Below, one piece after another: positions 24,032-36,039 of a stretch of DNA of 64,000 bases. The notes under the pieces are model-generated. The model was not told the origin of the DNA. It did not search any database and saw only the letters and a list, made by a program, of their open reading frames with translations. This stretch comes from Bryoerythrophyllum caledonicum (Eukaryota; Streptophyta; Bryopsida; Pottiales; Pottiaceae): NCBI GenBank assembly GCA_963971425.1, contig OZ020515.1, positions 12,044,291 through 12,108,290 of the forward strand. The letters run 5' to 3'. Every line of letters starts with the position of its first letter. The stretch's first letter is position 1. The translations under genes were made by a program, and so were the position numbers.

Positions 24032-25571
24032 ACCCCTAAATTACCAAGCCATTTTCAAACCAAAAACACTTCACAGCTGCTCGTTTTAGGGACGCTTCAC
24101 ACTATGCCCAAGTCGAGTGACTATCCATCAAAATGAGTGGCCAAACTATGGCGAGAGGCCAAACTTTTTTGCCAAAAAATACATTAAATAATATAGATTG
24201 AAGGTTTGGCCGCTCGTGGTGTGAAGCCCCAAAGGTCAAGTCCAAAGTCCAAACCCCATATCGTTACAACAAATAAAATCAGCCCAAAAAATCACCCAAT
24301 AAAAATCAGCCAGTCAAATTTAGCCAAAAAAAATAGCCAAAAAAATCAGCCAAAAAAATTTAGCCCAGAAAATTCGGCCTCTTTCATCTAACGGTCTAGA
24401 TCTTGTCAGTTTTTTATTATTTTATTAAAAAATTCAACGGACTCTCGATTGTAGTTTGGGTCGACTAAAATGGGCGACCCCAGTTTTGCTCGAGAGGCCG
24501 TCACTTTGGGGCCAAAACAACTCAAAAGTGTTGCCATGTAGGACAGTGGCCTTTGGAGTTTGGGCACAAGTGTGAAGGCCGAAAGTCTGGACTTTGGCCA
24601 TTCCAACAATCTCAATGGTGGAAATCGACGGCCACTCAACTTGGCCACCAAGTGTGAAGCGGGCCTTAGTGCAATGAATAGAGAAGAAAATGAAAACCTT
24701 CAATTCTACTTTAAACTATAGGATCTCAATCTAGACTTATAAAGTAACATACTCACAAAGTTTCATGAACTTTGACCGCAAGATTTAAAGATTACAGTGT
24801 TTGAAGTACAAAAAATGGTTCATTTTTTTCCCTACCATTTGTAGATCAATACACTCTGACGTCACTTGGTGTCCAATTTTTGCACTATACAAGGTCTAAA
24901 TACATTGCCACCATATTAAGCATGATATAAGTTCCTCGTACACCAATTTTTAGAGGTAAACAAAGGGTGCAACGTATTCAAAAAAATTGTGCAAGGAATG
25001 GAGGTTCAAAAATTGTCAATTCACGTTTTATTTTTTTGTGAACTTAATATGTTTCAAAATGAAAATAAGAATGGTCAATGAAAAGGTTTACACCACATAA
25101 TGATGTGGGGAATTTTTTTTTAAAAAATATGAAGATCTCAAAGTTTTATGTGGAAAGGAAGAAGATTTTTTGGTACCTTGCGTATACACCAAAATAACGT
25201 ATTTATCCAAGACAATGTGCTACAATGTGTGAAAATGTTTGACTTGGATAAATATGCTATTTTTCACTATAGACAAGAGATTTCTTAGTGACAGTACAAA
25301 AGGAATAATATTATTTTCTTTAATTGAAAATCTTACTCTCAATAGAGTGTCCTAACAAAAAAAAAATGGAGTTGCCAAATGTGCCCGCCTTCCCATTTGA
25401 ACTTCAAAACCCTACAACTTCTTCATTAAATGCCGGATTGAGGAAAAAATTGGACTTGCACAAAGCTTTTAGTTATTTCCATCTTTGGTTAATTTTTTAA
25501 TAAATTGACATAGGAAGAACCTGCCCAAACCTTCAAAAGTCCTACCAGGGGACTCTTGGTAATTTAGGGAT
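24032..25571 (-). repeat. Family B TIR element, split by a Tourist-like MITE
   Basis: Left end ACCCCTAAATTACCAAGCC. B sequence stops at 24088 and resumes at 24666 (TTAGTGCAATGAATAGAG), then matches other B copies to the right end near 25571 (TTAGGGAT then TA). In the uninterrupted copy at 3566 the joined order is TTCTAGTGCAATGAACAAAG. Confidence 0.8.
24089..24665. mobile_element. Tourist-like (PIF/Harbinger-type) MITE, 577 bp
   Basis: Ends GGGACGCTTCACACT... and ...AGTGTGAAGCGGGCC form imperfect TIRs of about 30 bp, flanked by the 3 bp direct repeat TTA (24086-24088 and 24666-24668). A TTA duplication with GG-starting termini fits PIF/Harbinger MITEs. The interior has poly-A-rich CAAAAAAATC repeats and no coding capacity. 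Confidence 0.85.
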
Positions 25572-26031
25572 TAAGGTGAAGTGATCCATAACTATTCTCT
25601 TAAGTTGAATAGGGTCTAAAAGCACATTGGGTGTTAAAGGAAATCATGCATACAAATGAAGAACACTAACCTGGCCCAAGCCTCGCGCCGGCCTCGCCGG
25701 TCCTGGCGGGAGCCCGCCTTGTTCTCTTTCTTTGCAGTAAAGTTTCCCTTTACTTGTGTCAAAAAAAAAAAAACCATTTTGGGAAACAACCTATAACTAC
25801 AAAGTGCACTTATAGGTTGCTTTACTTGAGAGCCCAATTTTACAAGATAATTCACTTCTATACTCGTTTAAGATTTCAAGGAGGAAATTTAGGAAAGGTA
25901 TAGAAGTGAATGATATTGTAAAAGTGGGTGATAATGGGCCGACATACCTCATGTCGCATGCTACTTGAGAAAAAATAATTTGAGAAAGTTTTTTGGGATA
26001 TTTTTGGAGAGTTGGAAATTACTTGAATAAT

Positions 26032-26094
<63 letters not shown>

Positions 26095-26518
26095 GTTCAT
26101 TTTCACTAACATTTACATGTTCACCACCCTTCTATTGAGGGAAAATCATGCTACTGTTTTTTGCTATCATCATTTTAGCCCATATCATGAGTATTTTCAG
26201 CATATCATAACTCTTGCATCTCAAGGCAAGTGTAGCTGGATTTGTCCAACTTGGCATTCTACAGCATCCTAAAGCTGGCATTTAAATTCTGTTATTGTGT
26301 ATTCAAAAGCAACATGTGTAAGTTGTGTGAGTTGGTAAAAAGTCCACAATGTGGTACACATGGTTTAGATTTTGGTACATCATCAAATTCTGGGCAATCT
26401 ATTGTAGTTGACTTTGCTAAAGGTTACCATTCCAGGAATTGAATCATTACATCAGCACATGCTTGAACTGAAGGGCCTTTACCTTCTATTCATTTCCTGT
26501 TTTTTATAATTTATATTA
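25572..26518. other. No gene; TA microsatellite
   Basis: Mostly AT-rich, with a short GC-rich patch at 25670-25725. The (TA)n tract at about 26037-26091 is annotated separately. No gene is supported. Confidence 0.45.
26037..26091. repeat. (TA)n microsatellite
   Basis: About 27 uninterrupted TA dinucleotides. The Ile-Tyr frame it opens is an artefact. Confidence 0.97.
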
Positions 26519-28571
26519 ACCCCGAAGGTACTGTGACAGTTTCACACCAAAAACACTTCAAAATTGTTGGATTCTAGTGCAATGAAATAAGAAGGGAAAA
26601 AAACTTTTATTCCTAGTTTTGACAGTAGGAATTAAGGCTTATTAACCCCTAAAAGCCCAAGGCATTTTCCCTCATGAAACACTCCAAACCTGCCATCATC
26701 AACAAGTGGCAACAAAATCTAACATTAAAGTCTACTTTTAGACTTTCAACCGTATAATCTTAACATATACATGTACATGAACTTACAATATAAATTCGGT
26801 TGCAATCCACCGCACGGATGTGAAGATTATAGGGTTTGAAGTGCAAAGAAAAGTACGGCCTTGCCCCCTTGCCTGGCAAGGTCAGCCTACTTTGACTAGG
26901 CATATCTTCTAGTTTTTACATTGAAATGTGATAAAATATTTTACCAATATGACTTATATGTTGTTAGCTATTTGTGTGCAAAATTTGAGGTCAATTCAAG
27001 GGGTAATAGATGTAGAAATATATACTTTAGTGAAAGGGGGTACAAAATGATGACAACTTCTACATAAGTGATATGAAATTGTTTGTTTCATGCAAGTTGT
27101 TGCATTTGAGAATCCCAATGGTGGAAACCTTCAATATATTTTTTCACTCATTTTTTTTAAAAAAAAGACTAAAATTAATCTAATCAATAATTTTCATGAA
27201 TATATGGAATAAACAAAGCATTCTGGGAAAGGGCAGTGCTTGAAATTGGGTGGCCAATTCGTCTCGCTGTTGATAGCCCTCGGAGCTAGACTAAAAAAAT
27301 AAAAAAATAAAAAACTTAAAGAATAAAAAATAAATCTTAGTGGGCCCACTTCTGGCGTGGGACGCTGGCAGGCCAGCTAACAGCTGATTGTTTGTTGTTT
27401 TTTTAATTATTTTAATGACTCTTTTAATCATTTTCAAACCTTTTTCCACTTGGACTTTGTGCATAGAAATCTGGACTCCTTTCCTCACCCTTTGTGTCCC
27501 AAAATTTTGCCCCATTTTTCTCCTCAAATTGCATTGGTTGACATGGCTGCCCCTGTAGTCTAGACTCCCCATTTTGACCTTTGAAGGCTAATAACTTTTG
27601 AACCAAAGTCCAAAATCATATTTGAAACATTCCCTATGTAGATTTCATCAATGACAATGCAGTGCAAATTTTTCATAAGAATCAGAGTATTTTTTCCACT
27701 CAAAGGTATGTGCCCAAAATCCAAAACGTACGCCCCAAGTACACTTGGGCTCTTAGGGATTAAGACTTATTAAGTAACATACTCTCACAAAACTTCATGA
27801 ACTTTGACCACATCGATTGAAAGATTATAGTGTTTGAAGTCAAGCAAATGGTTTATTATCTTCCATATGTTGAGTGGATTGGCATACTCTGACTGTACTT
27901 GGTGTCAAATTTTGCACCACACAAGGTCTAAATCCATTACCATTATAATGTAAGCATGATGTTGGTTCCCTCTACATCAATTTTAGAGGTAGATGTAGGG
28001 TGTAGTACATTCAAAACAAATGTGCGAGGAGTAGAGGTTCAAAAATTGCCAATTCGTGTTATATTTTTTTGTGAACTTCATATGTTTTAGATTGATACTC
28101 CAAATGGTCAATAAGAAGGCTTACACCTCATATTGTTCTCGAAAAAATAAAAAGTAAAAAATATGAAGATCTCTAAGTTTTATGTGGAAAAGAAGAAGTT
28201 TTTTTTATACCTCGCCCGACAATGTGTGACAATGTATGTGCTTATATGCTATTTTCACTAAAGACAAGATTTTTTTTGACTACGTAGAAGGAAATAATAT
28301 TACTTGCCAGTATTGAAAATCTCACATTCAATGGAGTCTAATAGTATAAGTTTTTGAAGGTGCTCAACGTGGCCGTTCTCCTCGTTTGAAATTCAAAACC
28401 CTATAGTTTTTTCATTAAATGTCGGATTTAGGAAAACATTGTTTTTCTATAGAGGTTTTAGTAATGCCCTTCTACAATTTAAATTTCAAAGAGGAATATT
28501 AGAAATTGACACCATAGGAACCTGACTGAACCTTCAAAATGCCATTTTATGATACTTGGTTCTTTAAAGGT
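26519..28571 (-). repeat. Family B TIR element, split by a family C element
   Basis: Left end ACCCCGAAGGTACTGTGAC preceded by TA. B sequence runs to about 26644, is interrupted by family C, and resumes at about 27761 with AGACTTATTAAGTAAC, then runs to the right end TCTTTAAAGGT plus TA at 28571. Both halves match the uninterrupted B copies at 3566 and 40312. Confidence 0.8.
26645..27760. repeat. Family C TIR element, 1.1 kb (nested in family B)
   Basis: TA-flanked with inverted ends ACCCCTAAAAGCCCAAGG and ACTTGGGCTCTTAGGGAT. It is non-coding; part of it (a Phe/Ile-rich frame near 27300-27570) is open by chance. A reversed, diverged fragment of the same family lies around 48050-48500. Confidence 0.75.
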
Positions 28572-29332
28572 TAATCAAATTAAGATAAATATATGAATGT
28601 GTTCAATATTTTATAGGGTGAGGCCCCCACGGGAGGGCCTCATGAGATGTAAGGGGCCCGACGAGGAGGGCAGTAGCCAGAGGAGGAGGGACCTGAACAT
28701 CCCCTGAGCCCCAACTGCAGGGGCCTCACGCGGCGTAACGCCCTAAAATTTTCAGCACTTGCTTGGGCAAAATGTCGTGGCAGGCGTAATGCATGAGGTT
28801 TTTGGAAAGCGCGGTACATGGGGCGTTATGGATTATAAGGCTCACGAAAATGAATGGGCAAAAATTATCGACGGGCGTTACCGTACAATATTATCTAGTA
28901 GAAATGGCACATGAGCTTGAAGAATTGTTAGAGTTTTCCTCAAAGTGCTTTCCAAAGAGAAAAGCCAGTATGACAGTGGTGCCAATCATGACAAACAAAT
29001 TATGCAGGGGAATAGACTTCCAGAAATCTCATATTTCATTTTTCTGCACCAATGAGATGCATGGCAATCAATGCTCTTAGGCCCTACCACATGCAAGCTA
29101 AAGCTCTTCCGTAGTACAATACTCCAAGTTCCCAAAAAGTTGACCGGTGGTTCCCCATACCTTTTCCAAGCCAAGTCACTATGTGCATGTGGTCCCAATT
29201 ATTAACATAAAACCCTAATATTTTGAGTGACATGCGAGATCACCTTCCTTTATTTTCATGAAAAAATCTCATGTGGATTGAGAATTATAATTTTTTTTAA
29301 TGAGTGGCAACCTTACCATGGTATTGCATTAA
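28572..29332. other. No gene; GC-rich island
   Basis: A GC-rich patch at 28612-28745 holds inverted words GTGAGGCCCCCACGG and GGGGCCTCACGCGG, perhaps a decayed small element. The 95-codon frame at 28793-29080 has no recognisable family. Confidence 0.4.
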
Positions 29333-30176
29333 GTAACCCTTATTAAACAAAGACTATGTTCCACCAAAACCACCTCAAAACTGCCTTTCTAAAATGAGAC
29401 ATTGCAACACTAAATTTATTTATTTATACTATTTTCAACCCTAAGATCTTCAAGATCACTACAAGAAAAAGACACTCACAATCCGCACAGATTGTAAAAT
29501 ACATGACTTTAAAGAGTGCAATATGGTTTATTTCTTCCCTACGCAATCATGATCAGTGTACTTTGACTCAAGAAATAGTTATATTTTCCAACTACTAATT
29601 GCATAAAATTTATGGATTCATGTTCTACCTTTGGTTAGGTCATTACACACCAAAAATCACAAGTAATGGAGATGTTTAGATTAAGAGAAATGGACTTGCA
29701 ATAACTATGGGTGTAGAAAGTAGCCATTTACATAGGAAAGCACATTAAAACTTATTAAAGATGTAATAGTTGCGTAAAAATCCAAACGGTGGACAGAGTA
29801 ATGAAGGCTTAATCTAATAATGGTTTTTTTTTATCTTTAATTTCTATTTGATTTTTAGTAAAAACAATGAGGATTGCCAAGAACTTTCCTTCACTGCTAC
29901 CTACCTAAAAAAAGTGCAATAATCAACACCACAGTAGCACTATCCATCTCTACAATACCTTGATCAGCTGCCCCAAGTTCAAGCTTTTGATGTTTGAATT
30001 ACCATCATTTTTTCCCTATTAGTCCAAAATAAAGAAAAAAATATACCCCTGCAAAGACAACTCGTTTTTCTATTTCCACAAAAAATTCCAAGAAGTTATC
30101 TTCAAAAGTAGATTCTAAAAAACTTGCCCAAAATCAATTTGTACCTTGTAGGTACAGATGGTCCTTTTTAGGGTTA
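29333..30176 (+). repeat. Family F repeat, near full length (~845 bp)
   Basis: Starts near AAGTAACCCTTATTAAAC and ends at GGTCCTTTTTAGGGT before TA. Shares ACTATGTTCCACCAAAACC, TACACACCAAAAATCACAAG and other blocks with the copy at 12545. The ends resemble the ACCCYTWAAGG terminal signature. Confidence 0.65.
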
Positions 30177-30317
30177 AGAAAAGAGTAGTGGTTCATAAAG
30201 GGGCAGGGACCACATTTTTTTTTGTTCACGTGACATTATACAGAAACTACGGTTTAATAAAGGTCACTTAAGAGAGAATGATGGTGCTACAATTCCAAGA
30301 ACTATGGTAAATCCACT

Positions 30318-30592
30318 CATAACCGACAAGTTAAGAAATGTGCATATATGGAGAGCACAAATAACAACACACTTCAATTCACTGATAGCCAATAGAATTG
30401 CAATTTCAATCCAAGCGGTTTCATTTAATTATGAAATGTGAATTAGTTATGAATTGTCAAAGTGTGCTGCCATGTTTAGCCAGTGGCTACCAATAGGTAG
30501 CTTCAAAAAGCGCCGACCAAAAGTAAAGAATTTGACTAATAGCAAATCTCCATTTAGAGCTAAATGGGATGGAAGTGGGTTGGATATACCCC
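30318..30592 (+). repeat. Family G repeat, right end replaced by a SINE
   Basis: Matches 58511-58853 from ACCGACAAGTTAAG through GTGCTGCCATGTTTAG and GGGTTGGATATACCCCA, where SINE copy 2 begins. Confidence 0.75.
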
Positions 30593-30965
30593 AAAAGAAG
30601 AAGTTTGGTTCCCGTTGGAGAACGGGCGTGAATATAGTGTTTGTTCATTCTCTTCACTAAGCCTATGACCACGGGACATATGATAGTGTAATAGGGGACA
30701 TATGGTAGTGTAATAGAACTACTCCCTCCTTTTGAGGATAAAGACTTTTCTACACTAAGCGCTTCCCTACATCAAGTGCCTAAGAGACGACCGACATGTC
30801 ATCCCCCAAGGACTTTTTGGATATCCATACAACGAGGTCTTAAGATCCTCCACCATAGTTGGGTGGACTATGGTGGTAGGCTCCAAACCGGCATAGGGAT
30901 TTGAACTCACAACCACCTCACCGGTGTGCCATGACTCAAACCACTACACCAAGGCCATGGTGCCG
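30592..30965 (-). repeat. tRNA-derived SINE, copy 2
   Basis: Minus strand. Head GGCCTTGGTGTAGTGG (A box) and GTGAGTTCAAATCCC (B box); body ACCATAGTCCACCCAAC, CTCGTTGTATGG, GCTTAGTGTAG; tail TAGTGAAGAGAATGAAC, a hairpin CCCGTTCTCCAACGGG and a CTTCTTCTTT end. It contains a near-perfect 22 bp direct duplication around 30665-30715 (GGGACATATGATAGTGT). It keeps a better B box than copy 1. Confidence 0.85.
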
Positions 30966-32919
30966 TGAATATATTCCAATTCTACAAGCTATCACTTATT
31001 GGTTTTGATTGGTTGCTAGGAGGGTTACGGTAGATTGTGTCCTCTCTTTGTGTCTACTCTCCTTTTCACCAAGGGAATATTAGATCACTACACTAAACAC
31101 TAAATATAGTGTAGAGGGATTATTGATGTAGATCACCCACACTAATTTCCATCAAAGCATGTGCATGCCAAGTTCTGATTGGGTATTTGTTCTCAAGCAA
31201 GTGTGTGTCAGTCAACAATTGCATGTAAATTTTCAAATAGTGTAGGAAATTTCAAATAGTCTAGTCTACACTATATTCAGGGAATGGTGTAGTAGAAAAA
31301 GGATGCAACTTCACCATAAACAAACACCATGAATTGTCCAGTTACACCAACATTTGTGTGTTTGAACAATTCTTGGTATTTGTTTTTGGTGAAGTTGCAC
31401 CCTTTCTAATGATGACTCAAAATGCCCAATAAGACCTAGTGATTTGCATGGGAAAACTAAATAATGTATGGTGAGGCTTGACATTTATTGTTACTTACCT
31501 CACTGCATACCTCACTTTAAATATAAACAAGTTAAAATATAGTTTGTGTAATACAATGAGGTAAATAACAATAAATGCCTAGCCGAGCTAGGGGATTGGA
31601 GAAACCTTACAGTGAATGTACACATATAACTCTTTTCTATTTCAAAAATCTACTACGGTAATGTTGTCAATAAATTAGAATCATATTTAGTGTTAGCCGC
31701 ATTTACAACTTTGTTGACATGTAGTGTTTTTATATATAAAAAAATGCCAACACTAAATACTGTAATTAGTGTGGCTCTTAACTGCACAACAAGGTCTTGA
31801 ACTTGAACTACAAGTGGCTTTCCACACACCACCAATATGCTATTGCTACATGTTTCAAATTAGATAAAATATTTGATATATTCATGCAATGGAAAAAATA
31901 CTCATGTATCCCTTGGCTCAACTTTTGAGACTGCCCCATGCCTCGGTTACATAGGACCTCGTTATTTCATGGTTACGGATTCCACGGAGGGTGGGCTAGG
32001 ATTGGCCTCATTTCTCAGAATTTTTTTAATTAAAAAATTGGGTTCTAGAATCCTGATTTAGATTGTTTTTGCCAAATTTGGGGCCTCAAAATACCCCTAA
32101 GACCTGCCTTGGTCTAAATAGGGTCCCTCCAACATTAAAATAAGGGCCAACTTTTGTCCACACCCACACCCCCTTCTCATGCCATCATCACCTTGATTTT
32201 AAAATCGGTTAATATCTCCGCTGCAACTGTTGACGCTAGGGCCGCCACTGTTGCAACATATCTACAACATGATCTCTGTTTTGTGGTAGCGCTTTTCACC
32301 CTAAGTAGAATAACATGTTCAACCTAGAATAAGATGTGTACAATCATCATCATCACAAAAGGTACTATTCAATCTCCGGCCCCTCCGTCCTTGTTTTTGG
32401 TACGAAGGTACCAAGCTCCCTTGTTATTATATTTATTTTTTTAGCAACGATGACGAAGCAACTGATGAAGATTGGTTGAATACTGATGAAATATTACTAT
32501 TTAGTTGTTGCCTATTTAGGCGACTTTTTGGTTCATGCTCATGTGATGATGGTTGCCTGGATTTTTCTAAATTATGAACCAACTTTTAAAAACGAGTGCA
32601 TGGTTATTCCAAAGACTTGTGAAAAGAAGGGTTTATGGTGAACCAGCAAAATACTTGATTAACCCCAAAAAAAACCAAAAGCCATGAGGTGCGTTTTGGC
32701 AAATCTTGGGCATGTTTGCAAGATTGCAATCTGTATTACCAGTTCTTGAAATTTTATTCAAAGAGGCAAGAAGATAAGAGCTACGAGGAAATAAAATATT
32801 AATTGCTATTGGATCTATTCAAAAAACATTGTGCCATCTCAAAAACAAAATTTGAGGTCGGGCATGTTGGACAACATTGTAAACTTTTGCTATGAACCTC
32901 TATCTACCCTTAATTGCCC
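30966..32919. other. No gene; repeat fragments
   Basis: AT-rich. At 31985-32165 a minus-strand fragment related to the family L tandem units is present (GGGTCCCTCCAACATTAAAA, GGGGCCTCAAAATACCCC). No supported gene. Confidence 0.45.
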
Positions 32920-34145
32920 AAGACTATGCTTCACCTAAACCACCCCAAAAGTGCCTCTTTAAGATGAGATGTTGCACGTTGAATTGAAACAACTTTTACT
33001 ATTTTCAACTATAGGATCTTTAAATTAACCTCTAAACTTCGTTGACAAATTCACACAAAAAAACTTCAAAATCGTTGATTATAGTATAAAGGGTGGAGAA
33101 AGAAAGAAATACATTTATTTTGAATTTGATCCATAGGGTTTTAATTAAAAGTTCTTAAATAACATGCTCACAAATTTTCAAAAACTTTGATTGCATGGAT
33201 TGCAAGATTTATAGTGTTTAAAGTAAAGAAAAATGTTCATTTTCTTTAGAGTGTTGAGACTATTAGCACACTTTGACTGAACTTGGTGTCAAATTTTTGC
33301 ACTTTCCAAGGTTTGAAATTGATACCATCAAGTTGAACATGATATTAATTCCATAGACATCAATTTCTAGACGTAGAAAATCGGTGAAGTATAATCAATA
33401 AACTGTACAAGCAGTGGAGGTTAAAAAAGCTACCATTACACATTTTAGGTTTTTGTGAACTAAATATGTGTCAGTATGAGAATCTAAATAGTCAATAAGA
33501 TGGTTTACACTACATCTTGCAGAAGGAAAATTTAACCCCTAAATTCACTTGACAATTTCACACCCTAAACACTTCAAAATTATTGATTCTAGTGCAATGA
33601 GTAAGGAAGGAAACAAAGATTTGTATATCCAATTTCAACCATAGGATCTTATTTAAGAGCTGATAAATAACATACTCTCAAAATTTCATCAACTTTGATC
33701 GCACGGATTGAAATATTATAGTGTTTGAAGTAGAGGCAACAATTCATTTTCATCCCTACGTTGAATGGATCAATAGACTTTGACTTCACTTGGTGTCAAA
33801 GTTTTGCACTACACAAGGTCTAAATTTCATACCATCATGTTAAACCTTTAAGGATGACTGACCATATATGGTGCATTTTGGCACAAGAATCTCTACAGAA
33901 AGCGCTACATGCCACCTTAAAGGAAAAAATAGAAGATGACTTAGAGGTGGAGTAAGTTGGGCATCTATTGAGACCATCGCCTCGACAATTGATGCAAGCA
34001 TCATTGAGCTACAATGATTTCCATGAAATGAGTTTGTAGACTATTATGTTGAAAAATACCCATTGCGTAGATGTCATTTTGCATGATCTATAACACTTAA
34101 AGATCCTCACAAGCCAAAGAAGTTCATTGGCCTTAAATTGTTAAG
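32920..34145. repeat. Nest of family F, B and E fragments
   Basis: A family F start (32930-33027, GACTATGCTTCACCTAAACC) is interrupted by a family B left end (33028, ACCTCTAAACTTCG). That copy is cut by a second B left end (33535, ACCCCTAAATTCACTTG), itself cut at about 33841 by the minus-strand family E copy (33844-34140). The order suggests successive insertions: F oldest, E youngest. Confidence 0.65.
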
Positions 34146-34290
34146 CAAGAAGAAGAAGAACTTCGGTCCAAGCTTAGGGGACCGGAGTGAATAAAGTGTT
34201 TGTTAGTACCACCATTAAACCACTGTCTACTATACAAAAATTTAGTAGTATCGAACTACTCCCCCCTCTTGAAAGTAGACACTATCTAAC
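34146..34290 (-). repeat. SINE tail fragment
   Basis: AAGAAGAAGAACTTCGG, hairpin-like CGGTCC...GGACCG, GAATAAAGTGTTTGTT and CTACTCCCCCCTCTTG match, in inverse order, the tail half of the SINEs at 13.3 and 30.6 kb. The tRNA-like head is absent. Confidence 0.6.
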
Positions 34291-34379
34291 CAAAGACTAG
34301 TAACCAGTAACCAATATCCAAGGACCAAGGACCAAATTAGAGCTACAAGGCACATTGTGAGGGAATGAAATGTGGAGGT

Positions 34380-35990
34380 TAAGTGTGTGCTTTTTGGAGG
34401 TTTTAGGGGGTATCATTTGGTTCGGGGAGAGGTTGGTTAGTTTCAAATTTTTGCTTGTGAAGGAGAATGGACATCACATGTTGGATAGCAATGGTGTTAA
34501 TTTTTGTGAATGTCTTTTTAATTTGATTGATGAGGATATTGAATGTTTTTTTGAGACTTTTCATAGATGGAATAAAGGTGGTAGCTCCAACACCGGCTGC
34601 AATGACAATAAGGGGGTCAACTTTCCATCCAAGAGCTATAATGTCATTAATAAGTGGTTGGTATTTATTAAAAAAAAAATCAATTGCTTTTGGAGAAAAT
34701 CTTTATTACAATATTTGGATTCGATAAATTGGATAGTGATGTATATGTTAATGTGGTCCGGTAGGAGGCCTGTATATGGTAGTCCTCTGACCCATAGCAT
34801 GTCTGGCTTAAATCTGGCGTTGCAATGGCATCTTTGGGTTCCACATGTGCATGGGAGTAGCCATGGGGGGGACCCGCATTTTCTAGTGAATTATTGTTGA
34901 AGGTTCCGGCGTTTGTAAGTATGAAGCATTGGGATTTGTTTGACGATACAATTAGTTTCCAGATTTCCCATACCGCTTTGTTGTGTCTTTTGATGATTAG
35001 GGAGTGTATGTGATGGTTTTGGCATTTAGAGAGTACATGTAGCCATGTGTCCGAGTCCATGGAGGTGCATATAGAGCATGTTATGAATGAGAATCTTTCT
35101 ATTCCAAAGAAGAGTTGTTTGTGGGCATTTTCCATGTATTGTCCGGTACAAAATTTGATAAGAGATGTTTTTTGTAAATATGTAGTTGTAGGATTTTTCC
35201 AAAAGTTTGTAGAGAGTTCGTTATCAATGTTGTTGTTACCGGTCCATTTGTCTATGGTAGGAAAACTTTCCGAGATTAAATCTAGGTTGTGGATTTGGTC
35301 TTGTCTGTTGAGATATTTATCCATAAATCTAATGGGGCCTTTGTCCAGGGTGTCTTCCATAGAAGACTAACTATCTCTGTGGAAGTTGTATGGAGTACCG
35401 TGGGCATGTTCATGTGGGTGTTTTGCATTTCTATGACATTTGTCTAGTCCTTCTTTAGCTAATTTATTTGCTTGATTGTTTCCTTCTATATTGACGTGTG
35501 CTCTAACTTTATGGAGGGTTGTAATTTGTATGCGGTTTTGTACCATTTGAACCAGAGATGTTGGTATGGCTTGGTTTGGGTGGCTATTGTGGAGGGTAGG
35601 GTGTGTTATTTGTGTGTTTAATAGATACAATACGTTTGTACAATATGTAAAGATGTGTGTGGGTTTATTAGCATATTGTGTAGTGATAATTTGAAGTGTT
35701 TTATGGAGGGCCATCATTTATGCTCTGAGGATATTTTGAAATCCATGTAATCTTTTGGATATTCTTATTTCTTTGGTGAGGTTGTGTACGCCATATCCTC
35801 CTTTTCTCTATGCCAATGTGTTGGACTTATTTCTGTTGGTTCTTCGAGGAACCATATGCGTAGTAACCATATGCGGGCTCAAATTTTAGAGGGGTGTAGT
35901 CATGGTATGTGTAGTAATGGAGGTGGTGTAGTGAGGCGACCGTGTGTTATGTTTGCATATTTGAGTTGGGACCATTTTTTATTGCGATTC
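34380..35990 (-). mobile_element. LINE 3' part with RNase H domain (decayed)
   Basis: Minus strand. From about 35810 downward an RNase H-like domain begins (GGYGVHNLTKEIRI, FQNILRA), continues in the frame 35717-35367 (THIFTYCTNVLYLLNTQI; KVRAHVNIEGNNQANKLAKEG, last ~110 residues) and is followed by the 226-codon frame 35360-34680 with a zinc-knuckle-like TWLHVLSKCQNHH and RHNKAVWEIWKLI. A C-terminal block YQPLINDIIALGWKVDP...GVGATTFIPSMK lies around 34660-34560. This order (RNase H, then a Cys/His region, then a C-terminal tail) fits LINE ORF2 3' ends. Reverse transcriptase and endonuclease are not present; the copy is 5'-truncated and carries several stops and frame changes. Confidence 0.75.
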
Positions 35991-36039
35991 ACTAGGGTTT
36001 GGGGAGGTTTAGATGGGGCTTTTTTTTAGAATAGTTGGC

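Noticed and set aside
25876-26112. A frame with an Ile-Tyr repeat
   Set aside because: Translation of the TA microsatellite.
30890-30965. A functional tRNA gene on the minus strand
   Set aside because: A and B boxes are present, but the acceptor and anticodon stems do not close and the sequence continues into a SINE body shared with the copy at 13.3 kb.
34370-34900. A 176-codon plus-strand frame
   Set aside because: It lies opposite the LINE C-terminal region, whose conserved YQPLI and TTFIPSMK blocks are on the minus strand.
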